Part shown: positions 1-12,247 of the stretch, piece after piece | Layout of the letters: each line of letters begins with the position of its first letter | Numbering within the stretch: position 1 is the stretch's first letter | Assembly: GCA_003427395.1 (NCBI GenBank) | Contig: BFEA01000394.1 | Coordinates: 827,907 to 886,613 of the forward strand | Direction: 5' to 3' | Length of the DNA stretch: 58,707 nucleotides | Source of the DNA: Chara braunii | Lineage: Eukaryota > Streptophyta > Charophyceae > Charales > Characeae | Notes under the pieces: generated by a model | Seen by the model: the letters and a program-made list of their open reading frames with translations, nothing else | Told to the model about the DNA's origin: nothing | The model's database searches: none | Program-made: the position numbers and the translations under genes

Positions 1-65
<65 letters not shown>

Positions 66-121
66 TCACTCACTCACTCACTCACTCATTCACTCACTCA
101 CTCACTCACTCACTCACTCAC
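1..121. repeat. (CA)n and (CACT)n microsatellite
   Basis: A pure CA dinucleotide run fills the first 60 bases and passes into CACT/CATT tetranucleotide repeats. No coding content. Confidence 0.97.
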
Positions 122-3100
122 AATCAATCAAATTTTGCATCTTTGTTTTTTTTAAAACACCTCATTTCCCTTCAAAAAAAACAAATCCAATTCTAAAAAA
201 AATACAGGGTACTTAGTGACCATATATCTCATGATAAAAAATGTCAAAAAAAATATCTAGCTTTTTTTTATTTTTTATTTTTTAATTATATTTAAATCGA
301 TTCTTGTTTTTGATTTTTTAAAAATCCTAAACAACGTCGGATTCCAAAACAAAAAATATAGGGGTGTAGGGTTTTCGAAGCCCTACACCCCCATATATGT
401 TTTTTTGTTTTTGAGTATTTTTAGGGGTAAAAAAAAATATTTAAAAAACCAGGCCGCGGACCGGGCCTCGTTGGCCGCGGCCGCGACCGGGATTTTCGGC
501 CGCAGCGGTCGAAATGCCCGCGGCCGCGGCCGCGAGTGTCACAAAGACTTGGGGAGGTTTAGTTCCTTATTTGAGTTTTTTTCCAATGTGCTCACATGGT
601 GGCCGTGAGATTTTCAGTGCGAATGGCAGGGACCTGTGTATACTCAACACCACAACTAAACCTCCTCAGGTGGGGCATGTGTCCTAAAATCTGATAGTCC
701 GTTCCTCCCTCTCTCAATAGTATGTCATGATTGTACCACAAACCAACACCTCTCTCTCTATCCCTTGTCCCTTACAACATATAATAGGCGGTGACCTGGA
801 ACCACATGGTCGACTGCCGATGGTGACTGTCATATATCTACCATCCAACTTGTAGGCTCATCATGCTAAATCTCTTTCAAATGTAGAGAATCAACATTTC
901 AGGTGCCACGATTCTGCTAAGTATAGGGAGCAAAAACAAACAATTCACAAAGCTGCCTGACCATAATTTAGAGAGTTGCAGTAAACTAGCCAAGATTACC
1001 ATAAATTGTGTAATCCAACGGACCTTAACATCTCATTATAAATGAAATCGAATAAAAATCGATCGAGAAAGTCTTAACAGAAAATGTGAAAAGTTTTAAA
1101 TTCACCCAACAACAAAATTATTACATTATTTGTTGTCTCCCAAACGAAGGAAAAGGTGTGGGAGGCCCTAAAACAAAGTTTTGTGTTATTCTTCAGCCCC
1201 ACAAAAAAATACAGGATCCGTGAAAAACCCAAACAAAAGGAAAAAATATGTATAGGAAAAAATAAAAGAGACAAAATTTGCTATTTTCGAGGCCAAGGAG
1301 GCGATATTTCAAGTGATATTATCAAAAGACTAGTGAAAATCGAGGGGATGGTGAAGTCCGAGACGCATGTATAAGCCCCGTTTCTATAGCTCCTATGGGA
1401 AGCAGGGTATTCGTCGACTGAAAATATCTTAATAAAACCCGGATTATTAGATAGGTATGAAAAGACTCAAATAAGTTGCCCTCAAAATTATTTTCGAAGC
1501 AGAGAATAAAATTTTAACACGGATGTTAACCGATCACTAACAATGCACTTGTTAGCCAATCAATAGAAAGTTATTAGAAACATCGATTAAGTGTAGAGTT
1601 GTCATGTGACTATTTCTTGGATTCTAGAAAGATCTAAGATCGCATAAAAAACTTATTAAGAACTCGTTTAAAGTCTTATCGACCCAAACAATGATTTAAA
1701 CAACCGCTCCCTTTGTCTGTGTTGTGCAAAGTGGTGAAATATTATATACCGCAATTTTTATAAGTCCAAGGAGGCTTGATAAGAAAGTAAAGAACAAGAA
1801 AAAATTGGGACACTATGAGCCCTATAAGAAAAAAAAAAAAAAAAAAAATCGAACCTCGGGTCATGAAGAACGCTTTTATGGAGGTGGAAGTTTCATCAAT
1901 GCTTTGAGAAATGTACCTAGCCAGTATGTGTGGAATATGATTGTTGATGTTAAGTTTTTTGTTTTTCTCCTTTTTGTTTCCTTCTTATGTCCCGCTAGTG
2001 AGGCAGGAAAAATTCCACTGGGAACTTCTAACTGTCTTACTCACATTGTACTCACACCAGCACTCGAGCGAGTATGTATCTGACCACCATCATAGCATAT
2101 GGAAAGTTCGTTTTTTTTCTTTCTTCTTCAGTTAATTTTATTAGATAGACGCGTCGGGGTTGACCCTGACGTAGGTGGAAGACACATTTGTACTTTGAGG
2201 AATGTTCTGATCATTATGTGAGGAATGTGACTGCTAATGTGTTATCACTGTTATGTTTTTATACATATATATATATATTTTTCAGTTTTCATTTTATATA
2301 TTTCACGATAGGGAACTAAGTACCTCACGCACTTTATACTCACACCAATGCTCCAGGGTCTTGTATCAGACCGCGATGGAAATATAAACACATTACTCGT
2401 GAAAAACTAACAAAAGCACAAAACCCAACCTTTTGTATGGAGTGAAAAAATTAGAAGTCAAACTTGTATTTCTGATTTAAAAAAAAAAAACATTTTCAAC
2501 CACTTCTCGAGAGACGAGGCAAAAAATCGGGCAAATTGTCAAGCAATTCTCAAAATGTAAAGGAAAACCGTTTCTTACAAAAATCTTGTTATAGGACTAT
2601 AAGTCATTCTCAATGGACTAGCCAAAAGCAGAGATTCAATAAAACAAACTCGAAAGTTGGAAGAAAGCAGTTTTAGTGAACACTTGTTTACATAACTATA
2701 TGTTGTTTTCAACAGTTTACATACTCTATAAAGCAATTTTGAGGTGAACAATAAAATCCTTGTCAAGAATTATATGCTATGTAAAATAATAGCAAAAAGA
2801 ACTTTTCTCGATGACATCTTTAAATTCTAAGTCAAACGCGAGTAAAAAAAAAAAAACGAAAAAAAAAATCATTAAAAGAAATGAAGTTTAGCCACGAATG
2901 GGAGAATATGTTCTGGCGAACGTATTCGTAAATACGAGAACAGGTTCGTGTGTTAGCGTTGTTTCTCATCGACCATACGCCCTAACTGAGGGTACAGTCT
3001 CACCATCACCTCCTATAATGTATCTGATGGCTATCATGGTGTTAGGAAAGTTTTTTTTTTTCACTTTTTTTTTTCCTTATACCTTTTTTGATGTTACGGT

Positions 3101-3239
3101 CGTAAGTACCATAAAATAAAATACAATGGGACCCAGGCTCGGGAAAACCCGGTGCGTAGTTGGGCCTTCAGGGCGCAAGCCTCGATAGCTTGTGGCCTGG
3201 GGGCACCCAACAACCGTGAGACCCTCGAAATGGGGCCCG
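122..3239. other. AT-rich spacer, no gene recognised
   Basis: About 3 kb of AT-rich DNA with many A and T homopolymers. The open frames are short, low in complexity and resemble nothing I know. A GC-rich patch of CGGCCG motifs lies at about 450-535, inside otherwise AT-rich sequence. I see no RNA gene or convincing exon. Confidence 0.6.
361..391. repeat. Perfect 11-bp inverted repeat (hairpin)
   Basis: GGGGTGTAGGG at 361-371 pairs perfectly with CCCTACACCCC at 381-391 around a 9-base loop. Flanking ATA/TAT extends the stem slightly. Function unknown; it may be a relic of a short TIR element. Confidence 0.7.
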
Positions 3240-3560
3240 TGTGCAGGCTCAGCGTGTAACAGAGGCGGAGGAGGAGAAAGAAATAGAGGAGGAGAAGGAT
3301 GAGAACGAGAAGAAGGGGAGGAGGTGGAGGAGGAGAAGGAGGACGAGGATAGCGAGGAGGAGGAGGAGGAGAAACAAAGGAAGGAGGAAAAAGAAGATAA
3401 GAAGGAGGAGATTGAACTGTGAAAGAGAGAAATCGAGGGAGAAGAGGAGAAAAAGAGGAGAAGCTGAAGGAGGAAGAGGAGGAAGAGGAGGAAGAGGAGG
3501 AGGAGGAGAAGGAGGAGAAGGAGGAGAAGGAGGAGGGGGACAACGAAGGGAGGTGGGTAA
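3240..3560. repeat. Purine-rich (GGA/GAG)n low-complexity tract
   Basis: One strand is almost entirely purine, with GGA/GAG/GAA triplets for about 300 bases. This produces long artefactual open frames of Glu/Arg on one strand and Ser/Pro/Leu on the other. I do not regard any of them as genes. Confidence 0.9.
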
Positions 3561-4276
3561 TCCGGCACAGATGAGTGATGGCATGTGATGTTGTGCTGGA
3601 TGACGTCGGAGTTCGGCAATTGCAACACCGAACTTTGTCGACAGCGCACGGAACAATATGTGTGAGTGCGAAGCCGCCCAGGACGCGCTTGGGCCATTGT
3701 CTTTTTTGTTTTCGGAGGCCCTACCGGCCTCCAATAATTTTTTGTCACCCGGCACCCCGCTTCGCCTCTGCCCACAACCCACCCTTGCGCCGCCCAAGTC
3801 CCCGCCTCAGTCCTTACATTATTTTGTTTTCCAATCAGAAGTGGGACCCTGGTCGGACGAACGACTGGTTGTCCGATCAGACAGTCTCCGATGGTCAGGA
3901 GGTCCTGAATGTTCGACTCGATAACGTAGTTTTTTTCTAGGTTGTTTTATCGGACGTCTGGGACCCCCCTGACCGTTCGGGATGTCCGACCGGACGTCTG
4001 GTCGGACGTCGAATCGGACAAGGGTTGTCCGACCTAGCGCAAATAAAAAAATAAAAAATAAAAAATAAAACTGAAAAATGCCACCAAAATTTTGGCTCGT
4101 TTGAGCCAGTAGAAAAAAAGATAAAAATCTTCAAAGTTTCTAATCCCCACCTATACCCCTCCTATCCCCCCCAAAACCCCTCATACCCCCCCTTCCCACC
4201 CCAAATAGCACCCTATCACCAAATGCTCAAAAAATTCTGAATTTTTTTATGGGGAATCTCTATGGTATGCGGAACA

Positions 4277-4310
<34 letters not shown>

Positions 4311-4616
4311 CAAAAAGTGGTTGTCCGGGATCCCGTACAAACCCCCTACCGGACGGCTGGGGGAGACGTGTGGCCATCGGACGACTAATAACCTAGGTTT
4401 TTTTCCTTTTTTGTTAAAATTTATATTTTTTATTTATTGGCAGATATGATGCGGAGGTGGTGTTATAGTTATGTAAATATTTAAAAAAAGAAAAAAAAAA
4501 GAAAATTGGGGAGGAAGGGGAGGGGAGGACCCCTCCCTACTAGTTATTAAAAAAAAAAAAAAAAAAAAAAAAAACGTGCACCGAACTCACGTGCGCGCAC
4601 GTGCGTGCGTATGTGT
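3561..4616. other. Spacer with repeated GTCCGAC/CGGACG motifs
   Basis: Short palindromic motifs such as TCCGACCGGACG recur at about 3850-4030 and 4320-4385, interleaved with A and T homopolymers. They look like pieces of a degraded repeat. No gene recognised. Confidence 0.45.
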
Positions 4617-4653
4617 TGTCTCTTATACACATCTAGATGTGTATAAGAGACAG
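4617..4653. other. Nextera (Tn5 mosaic-end) junction adapter left in the assembly
   Basis: Positions 4617-4634 and 4635-4653 are the two 19-bp Tn5 mosaic ends head to head; only the first base of the 38-bp junction adapter differs (T at 4616). Read through, it encodes the known artefact peptide SYTHLDVYKRQ. It is man-made library sequence, not genome. Long A runs lie just upstream, so the join around it may not be real. Confidence 0.97.
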
Positions 4654-7147
4654 GTGTATGTGTGTGCGGGGAAGGGAAAACCCCTCCCCAATCAATCAAT
4701 CAATAAAAAAAAAACAAATCAATCTATCAAGCAACCAATCAATATAGCAAAAAGTCAAAAATCATTGACTTCTTGATTGATTGATTCAATTGGTTGATCG
4801 ATTGATTGATTGATCGATTGGTTTATTAGTTGCAAGGGGGGGCTCGTGGGGGGTTGTGACCCCGCCCCGACCAATTAATCAATCAATCAACACATATGAA
4901 ATAGTTCAAAAAAAGGAGGACAAAATTTGGGGGGGGGGGGTTCGAATCTTCTGCGAATTTTTTTTTCCTTAAGAAATTCATATGAAAGTTAGGAGTAGGT
5001 ATTGTGGGTAATAAAACTAAAATAAAATAATAATAAAATAAGTCTCATAAACGGGGTTTGACAGACCCGGAATTGTTGGTCGATTGGGGCCTGAACCCTG
5101 ACCTGGACCCGCAAACGTTTAGGGACGTCTAACCCGCTCCGAAGTTTTCGGGCGGCATTCCTGACACCATCTAGAAATTTATGTTCCTTTCTCGGCATGT
5201 TCAATGCATCTGAATCTAAAGATAAATTTAAGAACAGGAATAAATTGAAATCTCTTCTCAGCAAATACACAAACTGTCTTAGTTAACTTTGGTGGACGTG
5301 GAGGTACAATTTATAACTAAAATGATATCGTATAGTATTCGTTTTAAGCGTTATTAATAGTAATGATTATTTTCATGATATTCTGTCTCTGCGCCAACAA
5401 ATTTCGAATGTGAGAGAATCTGGATCGACTCGGAGTAGGCTAGGGTATTCGTAGGTGACTTTTGTTGCTTATTAGTCCCTGCCAACGTGAGAGTGAGATC
5501 CTACCCTTCGACCTAGGAACGAACTCCTTCTAGGCTTTCACCATTTGTGCACTTCAAGAGTTTTCTTGCTCCTCTTTATCTTCTTCTAAACAGACCAAGT
5601 TATACTTGAGAGTGATGAATCCAAAATAGTTTGCGCATCCCATCTAGTACGGGCTATCCTTTAACAACGGGTTTCGATGACACAGCAACATTTCTTTTTT
5701 CTCTTATCGAACACCTCTTCCCCTATATTAACTGAAATCAAGATTGTGCCCTAAGAAGGGGTATGAAGAACCATAAGAACCACTCTCTAAATGAAAGCAA
5801 TAGCGTACACTCAAGAACATCATTTCTTGCTTTTACTCAACCAGGAACTTACCCTGAAAAGAGGGCAACTCTATAAACCAGAAAGAGTAATATTTACTGC
5901 TATTACTAGAACAAAACAAAATTGATTCAGTGTCTATTGTGCCATAAAAGTGAGCAATGCCTTAAAACTTCAAGTTTCTGCTCTCAAGCATTGCTTTCCT
6001 TATCTTAACTAATATAAGAAAACTGCCCAAAAGATTGGTGCTTTGGTTGGGCGAAAGAAACGAAAACAAAGTAGAATCTGATACTTGGCAGAAAAACAAG
6101 AAGGTCTGATGAATACCTGTAGAAAAATGACTTCGATTAAGTTAAACGTGGGCTTAGTAGCGTGGCAACCTTGTACTACCCTCCGCGGTAGTTGTCATGA
6201 TTGAATAGATGCCACCTTGTTGGTCTTCACTTCGTCTTTGTAATGTGGAGACTAGACGTATGTGACTAAGGTGCCAATAGCATCTTTTTTTTTTTTTTCC
6301 TTAAAAGTCAGACCAACGTCACTAGGGAAGGTGATACGAGCAACTTCCCCTAGTGCGCGATCCAGTTGCTCCAGTCTATTGGTGGGGAGCCACACCTGCT
6401 GGAAAACAGGTCCAGCGTGCCAATAGCATCTCCCCGGTTAGCTGGAGATAAAACACCCAACTGGCGCTCCATCTGCGTCATGACTGTATATGACTGAAGT
6501 ACGGAAAGAGGAGGATGTAGCCCTAGACCCTACGCGTCAAACCCAGATGGAACAACCTTCGGGAAGTCCAGCTAAGACTGCAATGCTTGAGCTGAGGAAA
6601 CCCTTGCGATGGTGGAATTAGGTTACAGCGGGTAACCCAGTTTGTTACCTACACTAATACAGGCGCAACTTGGTGCTGCTTTTGGCTGTACCAGTTGCCT
6701 TCGTATAGTTTGCCATGTCTCTCTTGTCCTTTTCTCTCTCCCTACGCAATTGATATAGTTGATCTTTTCAGGCACAACTGTTTTTTTGGGGGGAGGGTTG
6801 GCCTGGCTGTTGCACAAATTCATAACTAAACATAACTTACACAAACACTGTTAGTGGGACTTGGTCCCTCAGGCTGGTGACCAAAGGGACGGACCCACGA
6901 GTTGGGTCCACTCGAGAACTTGTAATTCAGTGTAATAATTTTGAGTAAAAACTGCATTCGTGCCTCGCTTAAAGATGGGAATACCAGCTATACCCAGCCC
7001 CAGTGGCAGCTAGCATCTATACCCGGAAAATGGCCGGTGGAAATTGTTTGCATGCCCAGGACTGAGGTGGACCCATGTTGGTGCTATAAACTTGTAGTTA
7101 TAACCAAGTACATGAATGCACAAATTATGAATGTACTATGACGCCCT
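4654..7147. other. Spacer, no gene recognised
   Basis: Contains short ATCA/TGAT tetranucleotide repeats (about 4690-4890) and AT-rich single-copy-looking DNA. Open frames are short and unconvincing. No RNA gene or mobile-element end is clear before the solo LTR begins. Confidence 0.5.
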
Positions 7148-7358
7148 AACCTCACGGCCAGCGCGACTTTCTGATCGGAGTAGGATGTGGGTCTGGAAGT
7201 GCGAAAAGGGGTGTGCCAAGGATTTTTGGGAAAATGGGGTTGGAGTCCCAGGTCAGAACTAAGATCTCCTGTGGCAGAGTTTTTTGGGGGCACGGGTGCA
7301 ATTTGGTGGAGAGGGCAGACCGCTCCCGGTCATAAGGCTGATGGCATGCGCGGGTCAT

Positions 7359-7949
7359 TCAAGGTCGTTTGATCCGTCTGTTTTGATGACGGCGGTTCGT
7401 CGAAAGGTCCATCCGGGGTGGGTGTGGTTTTGATGAGTCTGGCCGTCGGATGTCGCCACGTGGCGCCGATCGTCGTACGTTCGGGTTAGGCTTTCGGGTT
7501 CTCGGGGCTCTCTGGTTGCCGCGTCGCTGGCAATTTCCGCAGGGCGTGCGGGGCCAGTATGGGGCTATGGCGTTCCACGGGACGACTCTGAGTTGATGAT
7601 ACGAGAGAAGAAGACGGAAGGGAGGGAAGTTGGTGGAGATAACGACAAAACCGGGGGAAATAAAGTAGTGGGTGTGGTCTGAAGTGGGGAGATCAGAGCA
7701 CCGCGGATCACTGGTTGTGGCACAGTGGAACTCGCTGGGACACAGTCGATTCTCAGTTAGGCAGGGGAACCTTTGTCGGAGGCACTCTTTTATCCAAGGG
7801 GTGAAGTATTCTGAGTCCCACGATGAATCTGAGTCCCACGAGCGTGTCATTTTGTCATCGTGGAGTTGCAGAATTCTAAGTGCTTGTTTGCGAGTCGGTT
7901 GCGAGCTGCCGCGTGTGAGTACGTGTAGGCTGCGCGACTTGGATCGCAC
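7359..7949 (-). CDS. LTR-encoded ORF (ORF-L), family 3
   Basis: An open frame of about 196 codons inside the solo LTR, in the LTR's sense direction and downstream of its TATA motif. The core reads FVVISTNFPP, then LRVVPW, a W, then CGNC. The same order of motifs occurs in the LTR ORFs of both gypsy elements: FVIIDTHFPP/LIVIPW/W/CTEC at 20233-20772 and FVLIDRF/LTVLPW/W/CRWC at 41742-42293. The start is a non-ATG codon, and the first internal Met lies near residue 34. The C-terminal half is basic and Pro/Arg rich. No known family is recognised; the paired C-x2-C could bind metal. Whether it is translated is unknown. Confidence 0.5.
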   Translation of the reverse strand: MRSKSRSLHVLTRGSSQPTRKQALRILQLHDDKMTRSWDSDSSWDSEYFTPWIKECLRQRFPCLTENRLCPSEFHCATTSDPRCSDLPTSDHTHYFISPGFVVISTNFPPFRLLLSYHQLRVVPWNAIAPYWPRTPCGNCQRRGNQRAPRTRKPNPNVRRSAPRGDIRRPDSSKPHPPRMDLSTNRRHQNRRIKRP

Positions 7950-8506
7950 TTACACGTGTTCACTCGGGATGATCGCACCGTTGCATACAAAATGTTCACT
8001 GATAACATCCAATCATTCAAGTATTCCCGCAGTCGTGAGTTATTCCATGCGCGGGCGATCGCAAATTACCTCGCGGGAATGCGTATAGGTTGCGCGAGTC
8101 ACATCAAGCCTATGCGCATGTCCCGTGTGGCATTCGCCGATGCCTGGGTCGACAACTACCCAACTATCCAATCATCGAATGATCTCATGATCCGTACGCA
8201 ATCATTCCTGATTTGTGCAAGGTGTTACTGCGCATTCGCAGTAACAACAGTAGATCAAAAAGGACAAACAACAATAGTGAGGATTACGCGAACTTTCCTA
8301 CTATGCTCATGAGGGTATCAAAACAACAAGCAAAGACAAAGATCAGACATAAGGAAAAGCAAACAGACATAACATCCATTCATCCATTCATTCAGCATAA
8401 CACACAATATCCGAGATTGAAATCGCAAAAACGAGTGTGGGCCGAAACCAAGTCAAGATTCCGAAAAACAAAAGAGAACGGGCGAATCGCCCTGGGCCGA
8501 GATCAA

Positions 8507-8515
8507 AATTTATAT
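8507..8515 (-). promoter_or_regulatory. TATA-like box of the solo LTR
   Basis: TATATAAAT on the minus strand, placed within the LTR upstream of ORF-L, as in the other two LTR families. Confidence 0.45.
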
Positions 8516-9670
8516 ACAAAAGCAAAGAGGGAGAAAAGACAAAAGAAACAGCAAATCCACGTCCATCAACCTCAGCTCCCTCTTCCTCTCTCTCTCTCTC
8601 CGATGCGGACAGTCCTTCCTCGCGCACCAACCCACGAAGTCGTCACCCCGCTTAGTCCTCTCGCACCCGTCAGGTTCACCCGTGCCCACAGTCCGTCGTG
8701 ACCCACGTCAAACCCTCGCGTTTGGCACCAGCTCGTCGGTTCGTCTGACTCCCACTTCAACTCACCTCTTACTTCGCTCGTGAGCCGACCCTCACTGATC
8801 GCGCTACCCCGAGCTTCCAACATCTGGTTAAGAGAGCTAACTAATCGCGCAACCGAAATGTATAGCGTGCGTGCATGCGCGAAGAACACGAAATTACAAG
8901 GACTTGGGAGGAGGGAAGGGGCAGGGATTGCCTACGTCCGCATAGCCAGACTGTGGCGTGGGGGACGTAGCCACTCTCCACGCATCGATCCGATCATGCA
9001 GACCGCGGCTACCAAGACGCAGCAAAAAGAAAGAAAAGAAGCGCGGGAAGGGCAAAGTTCAAGAAGAAAAATACAGTTACAAATGGCGCCCGCCCAAATT
9101 ACAGTTACACACAAGATTAAGGGCGCCGGCTAATCAGAACTCCGGCGCAGCCGCAAAAAGAAGCATGCCAGCGAAAAACAACGCGCACAAAAAGAAATTC
9201 CAATTTCCTAAATTCCTAAGTTCCTAATGCAAGAAGAGATAAAACGCAAATTCCGAAAAGAAAATCTGAACTTCCGAGAGCCGTAGAGGCTGGACAAAAT
9301 CGAAAAAGGAAATTCGAAAGCGAAATTCAAAAGAAAATTTGAAAAGAACGAAGCAAAATTCCCGCGCGATGTCCGCGCCCAAAAATCCGAAGGCCGAAAC
9401 AAAAGAAGCGACGTCAACATTTATTAATCGCGCGCATGACAGGGCGCCAGCCATTCAGCCGACCAATCAACTGATCGTCCCGGGACACGCCCAGCTTCGA
9501 GCCCAACCATCCGAAGAGAAACGACGCAAAAAGACGAAGAAGCAAGGACGCCGATGCAATTTCCCACCTATCCCGGTTTCCCGTAATTGGCCCAACCTTC
9601 CCATCTTAGGACCCCACATTGCAATCGCGCAGAAAATCGCGCACCACAGAAAGTGGTCCGTCACAGTACC

Positions 9671-9760
9671 GAGGCAAAGTTATGAGCATACCCAGAACCT
9701 GAGGCAACGTTATGGGCATACCCGGGACCTGAGGCAAAGTTACGGGCATACCCGGGACCT
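9671..9760. repeat. 30-bp tandem repeat, three copies
   Basis: Three consecutive 30-bp units beginning GAGGCAAAGTTA and ending GGGACCT, with a few substitutions. They start seven bases beyond the 5' end of the solo LTR. Confidence 0.93.
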
Positions 9761-9763
9761 GAG

Positions 9764-9853
9764 GTGGACCGGCCAAATCATTCATATACCCTGGTGGAAC
9801 AGCCAAATCATTCATATACCCTCGTGGACCGGCCAAATCATTCTCATACCCAG
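9764..9853. repeat. Second, unrelated 30-bp tandem repeat, three copies
   Basis: Three 30-bp units of the form GTGGACCGGCCAAATCATTC..., directly after the first array. The unit length equals that of the first array, but the sequence is different. Confidence 0.93.
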
Positions 9854-10303
9854 CAGCCGTTGGGCGACGATTGTCCACTTTATAAGTATGAGCATAATTT
9901 TGTGGTCCGAAACCCAGGGCTTGCAATATTGGGTACACCTTCAATTCCGCACAGGGGAAAAGCTGGGTGCTATGCAAAGTTGAACGCACTCGGGGTATAC
10001 ATGCAAGTTCGGACTGGGACTTGGAATAGCGGGTATACCTTTCCCGACTGGGAAAATAGCGGGCCTCGGGTAGGCGTCCGACCTTTGCAGAGGCCGAAAC
10101 GACATGACGGCCGTCGATCGGATTTATCAAAGGCAGTCGTCGTCGGACCCGACCTCCGAAGATTCAGGAGTTTGGGAAAACTGCCAGTTTTCCCTATTTT
10201 CCCACGGGGGAAAGGTACTAGTGCTTTAAGTGGGGTACAGATGCAATTTCTCTGATAAAAGTAAGTTGAGAAAGGGACGGGCATGTCATACCAAAGGGTC
10301 ATC

Positions 10304-10604
10304 GGGTTGGGGGGGTCTGGGAGGAGTGTCACAGTCCCAAGGAACCGGGTGGGTTCCAGCCCCCCACAGTAGGGTGGCTTGTAGCTATTAGAAACTAGGG
10401 CAGGCTGTTGCAGTTGTCGTTTTTACATGTAGCCAGGGCCTCTGGGCCTTGGCTCATTCGGGGTTTTTCTCGTAAGCGAAGCTGGCGGCAATGCTCCCAG
10501 CTGAGTGTTTATTATTATTATTATTTTTTTTTTTAATCCCAGTTGACTGTGAGGACCCCGGCCTCTGTATGAATGTTTTGATTAAAATAAAAAACAAAAA
10601 AAAA
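10304..10604 (+). mobile_element. 5'-truncated poly(A) retroposon (probable LINE 3' end)
   Basis: A 301-bp segment ending in an A-rich tail is bounded by near-perfect direct repeats, CAAAGGGTCATC at 10292-10303 and CAAAGGGTCGTC at 10605-10616 (11 of 12). That is the hallmark of target-primed reverse transcription. The last 50 bases (CTCTGTATGAATG... then AT-rich tail) look like a LINE 3' UTR. No coding sequence remains, so the class is inferred. Confidence 0.6.
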
Positions 10605-11452
10605 CAAAGGGTCGTCCCCTTAGTCACCTCCTTACTCCTCAGGTACTCGCTTCGGCTGACTCCTGCGGCGAGGTCCCACTAGCAAAGAGGGTTGGATTGA
10701 ACCCCTTAATTTGGCCGCGTTTGTGGACAAGTGAAGAAAATCGACATTGAACTCCTTTTCTGCATCTCTGAGTAAAACTCGCCCAGATTCAGGATCTTAA
10801 TCCAATCCCCGTCGCTAATGGGACCATGCTCCTGCTTCGTCAACCCTGGGGCCGAAAAGAGAGCGCCTTTGTGCAGCGTCACCCGGCAAATCCATCAGCT
10901 GCTGGCCAGCCGGAGATCTTCTCGCCATCACACTGGCAGACTGTGTGCCCCTTACTGTTCGTTCCCTAGAGCAATCGTTGCCGTCTTTGCTCCTCCTGTT
11001 GTTCTGGCAAACACCTTAAGGACGCACATAGCTCGCACTTATCCGTATCGTTAGTGCGACCATTTGCCACTCCCGTCCACCACCGCATGCTCCTGCTGCT
11101 GTTCCTTGGCCTCCTCGCCTTACAGTGGCCGATAATGCCGCCGGTTCACAGTTGACGGGCCATCTAAATGGCCATGTGACCATGTTCCAACAGCGTCCCG
11201 TGCGCTGGAACCGTGGAAGTAGTAAGAGTGGGAGGGAAGACTCTTGATCTTTCGCCGCCGTGAGCCGAAGATATGGCGCACTTCAGCATTAAGGATCTCC
11301 CGGGTGGCAGCAGTTTTACCACAGGAGTGCTAAGATCTCCCTGCGGATCCGCCTCAGCAGATGTACCACGTATCTCCGTCGCAGCATCGATGGGCTGGCG
11401 GGAAACATCCCCGTTTCTAGCGGCATGGAGATCATTGGACGGTATAGCGCGC

Positions 11453-11458
11453 GCACGC

Positions 11459-11549
<91 letters not shown>

Positions 11550-11550
11550 N

Positions 11551-11608
<58 letters not shown>
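11453..11608. repeat. Compound (AC)n(AG)n microsatellite
   Basis: CA repeats pass directly into a long GA run, with one ambiguous base at 11550 that probably marks an assembly join. All open frames across it are artefacts of the repeat. Confidence 0.97.
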
Positions 11609-11609
<1 letters not shown>

Positions 11610-12247
11610 AGAATGCGAAGAAATTGCCACCGCCAGTGCAGGTAGTGGCGGAGGCGCACGATTTCCCTCCGCTTCCAACATCTCCGCTGCCGCAGGGAAT
11701 TACAGCGCGCGATCAGGCTGCTGCGCGCGGCAACGATCCGCCGCGTTCCGGCCGCTGATGAGTTGTCCTCGTCAATTCCACCCCAACGTACGGTACCTGC
11801 AGCTATCTTCGTCCCTCTCTCGTGTCAGGCTGCCAATAATAGGTGATGTGAGGTAAAACCACTATCGTCCTTCGCTGCTACACGAGCCCACACTGCCCCA
11901 CAGCACGTCACAGAAGCTCGTTTTCCGCTAGAGTTCAACATAACAGCTGCTAAACATCCAGCAAGAAAGGAACAAGTGGTGCCGACGCTTCCTATGAGAG
12001 GGCAGAGGCCGACCAAGCCAAATCCTCGCTCCGTCGTGTTATTAGACGGCTGTTCGATTGCTCTATTAGAGCAATCTTTACTGCCGACTCGACCTTGTGC
12101 ACGCGTAGCAAATGCTTCTCACGAGCAGATTCACAATGTTCGCTCAAAACAAAATCGAGTTCAATCATATGGCAAGACGGATTGAGCAGACTTCCGTCGG
12201 CCACTCGGCGGCGCTAGACCTCGGGGAGTAATAAATGTCGAGAGGCG

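Larger units (their letters stand above)
7148..9664 (-). mobile_element. Solo LTR of a Ty3/gypsy-type element (family 3)
   Basis: Read on the minus strand, it starts GTGACGGACCACTT at 9664, close to the first gypsy LTR start (GTGACGAACCACTT at 18302), and ends GTGAGGTT at 7148, the same terminal motif as both complete gypsy elements here. The segment with CCAAAAATCCTTGGCACACC near its 3' end also occurs in the U5 of the first element. A TATA-like motif lies at 8507-8515. No internal region follows on either side and I find no clear TSD, so it is either a solo LTR formed by recombination or a truncated remnant. Length 2517 bp. Confidence 0.75.

Noticed and set aside
361-391. Bacterial-type terminator hairpin
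   Set aside because: Eukaryotic context; no upstream gene and no T tract directly after the stem.
3077-3797. Long Ser/Pro/Leu and Glu/Arg open frames
   Set aside because: They are translations of a purine-rich triplet repeat in several frames and show no protein character.
9671-9853. CRISPR-like array
   Set aside because: The 30-bp repeats are directly adjacent with no spacers, and the genome is eukaryotic.
9339-9983. 214-codon ORF across the LTR end and tandem repeats
   Set aside because: It spans the solo LTR boundary and both 30-bp arrays, so it cannot be one gene.
11164-11856. Overlapping ORFs around 11.2-11.9 kb
   Set aside because: They depend on the (AC)n(AG)n run and an ambiguous base; flanking parts resemble nothing.
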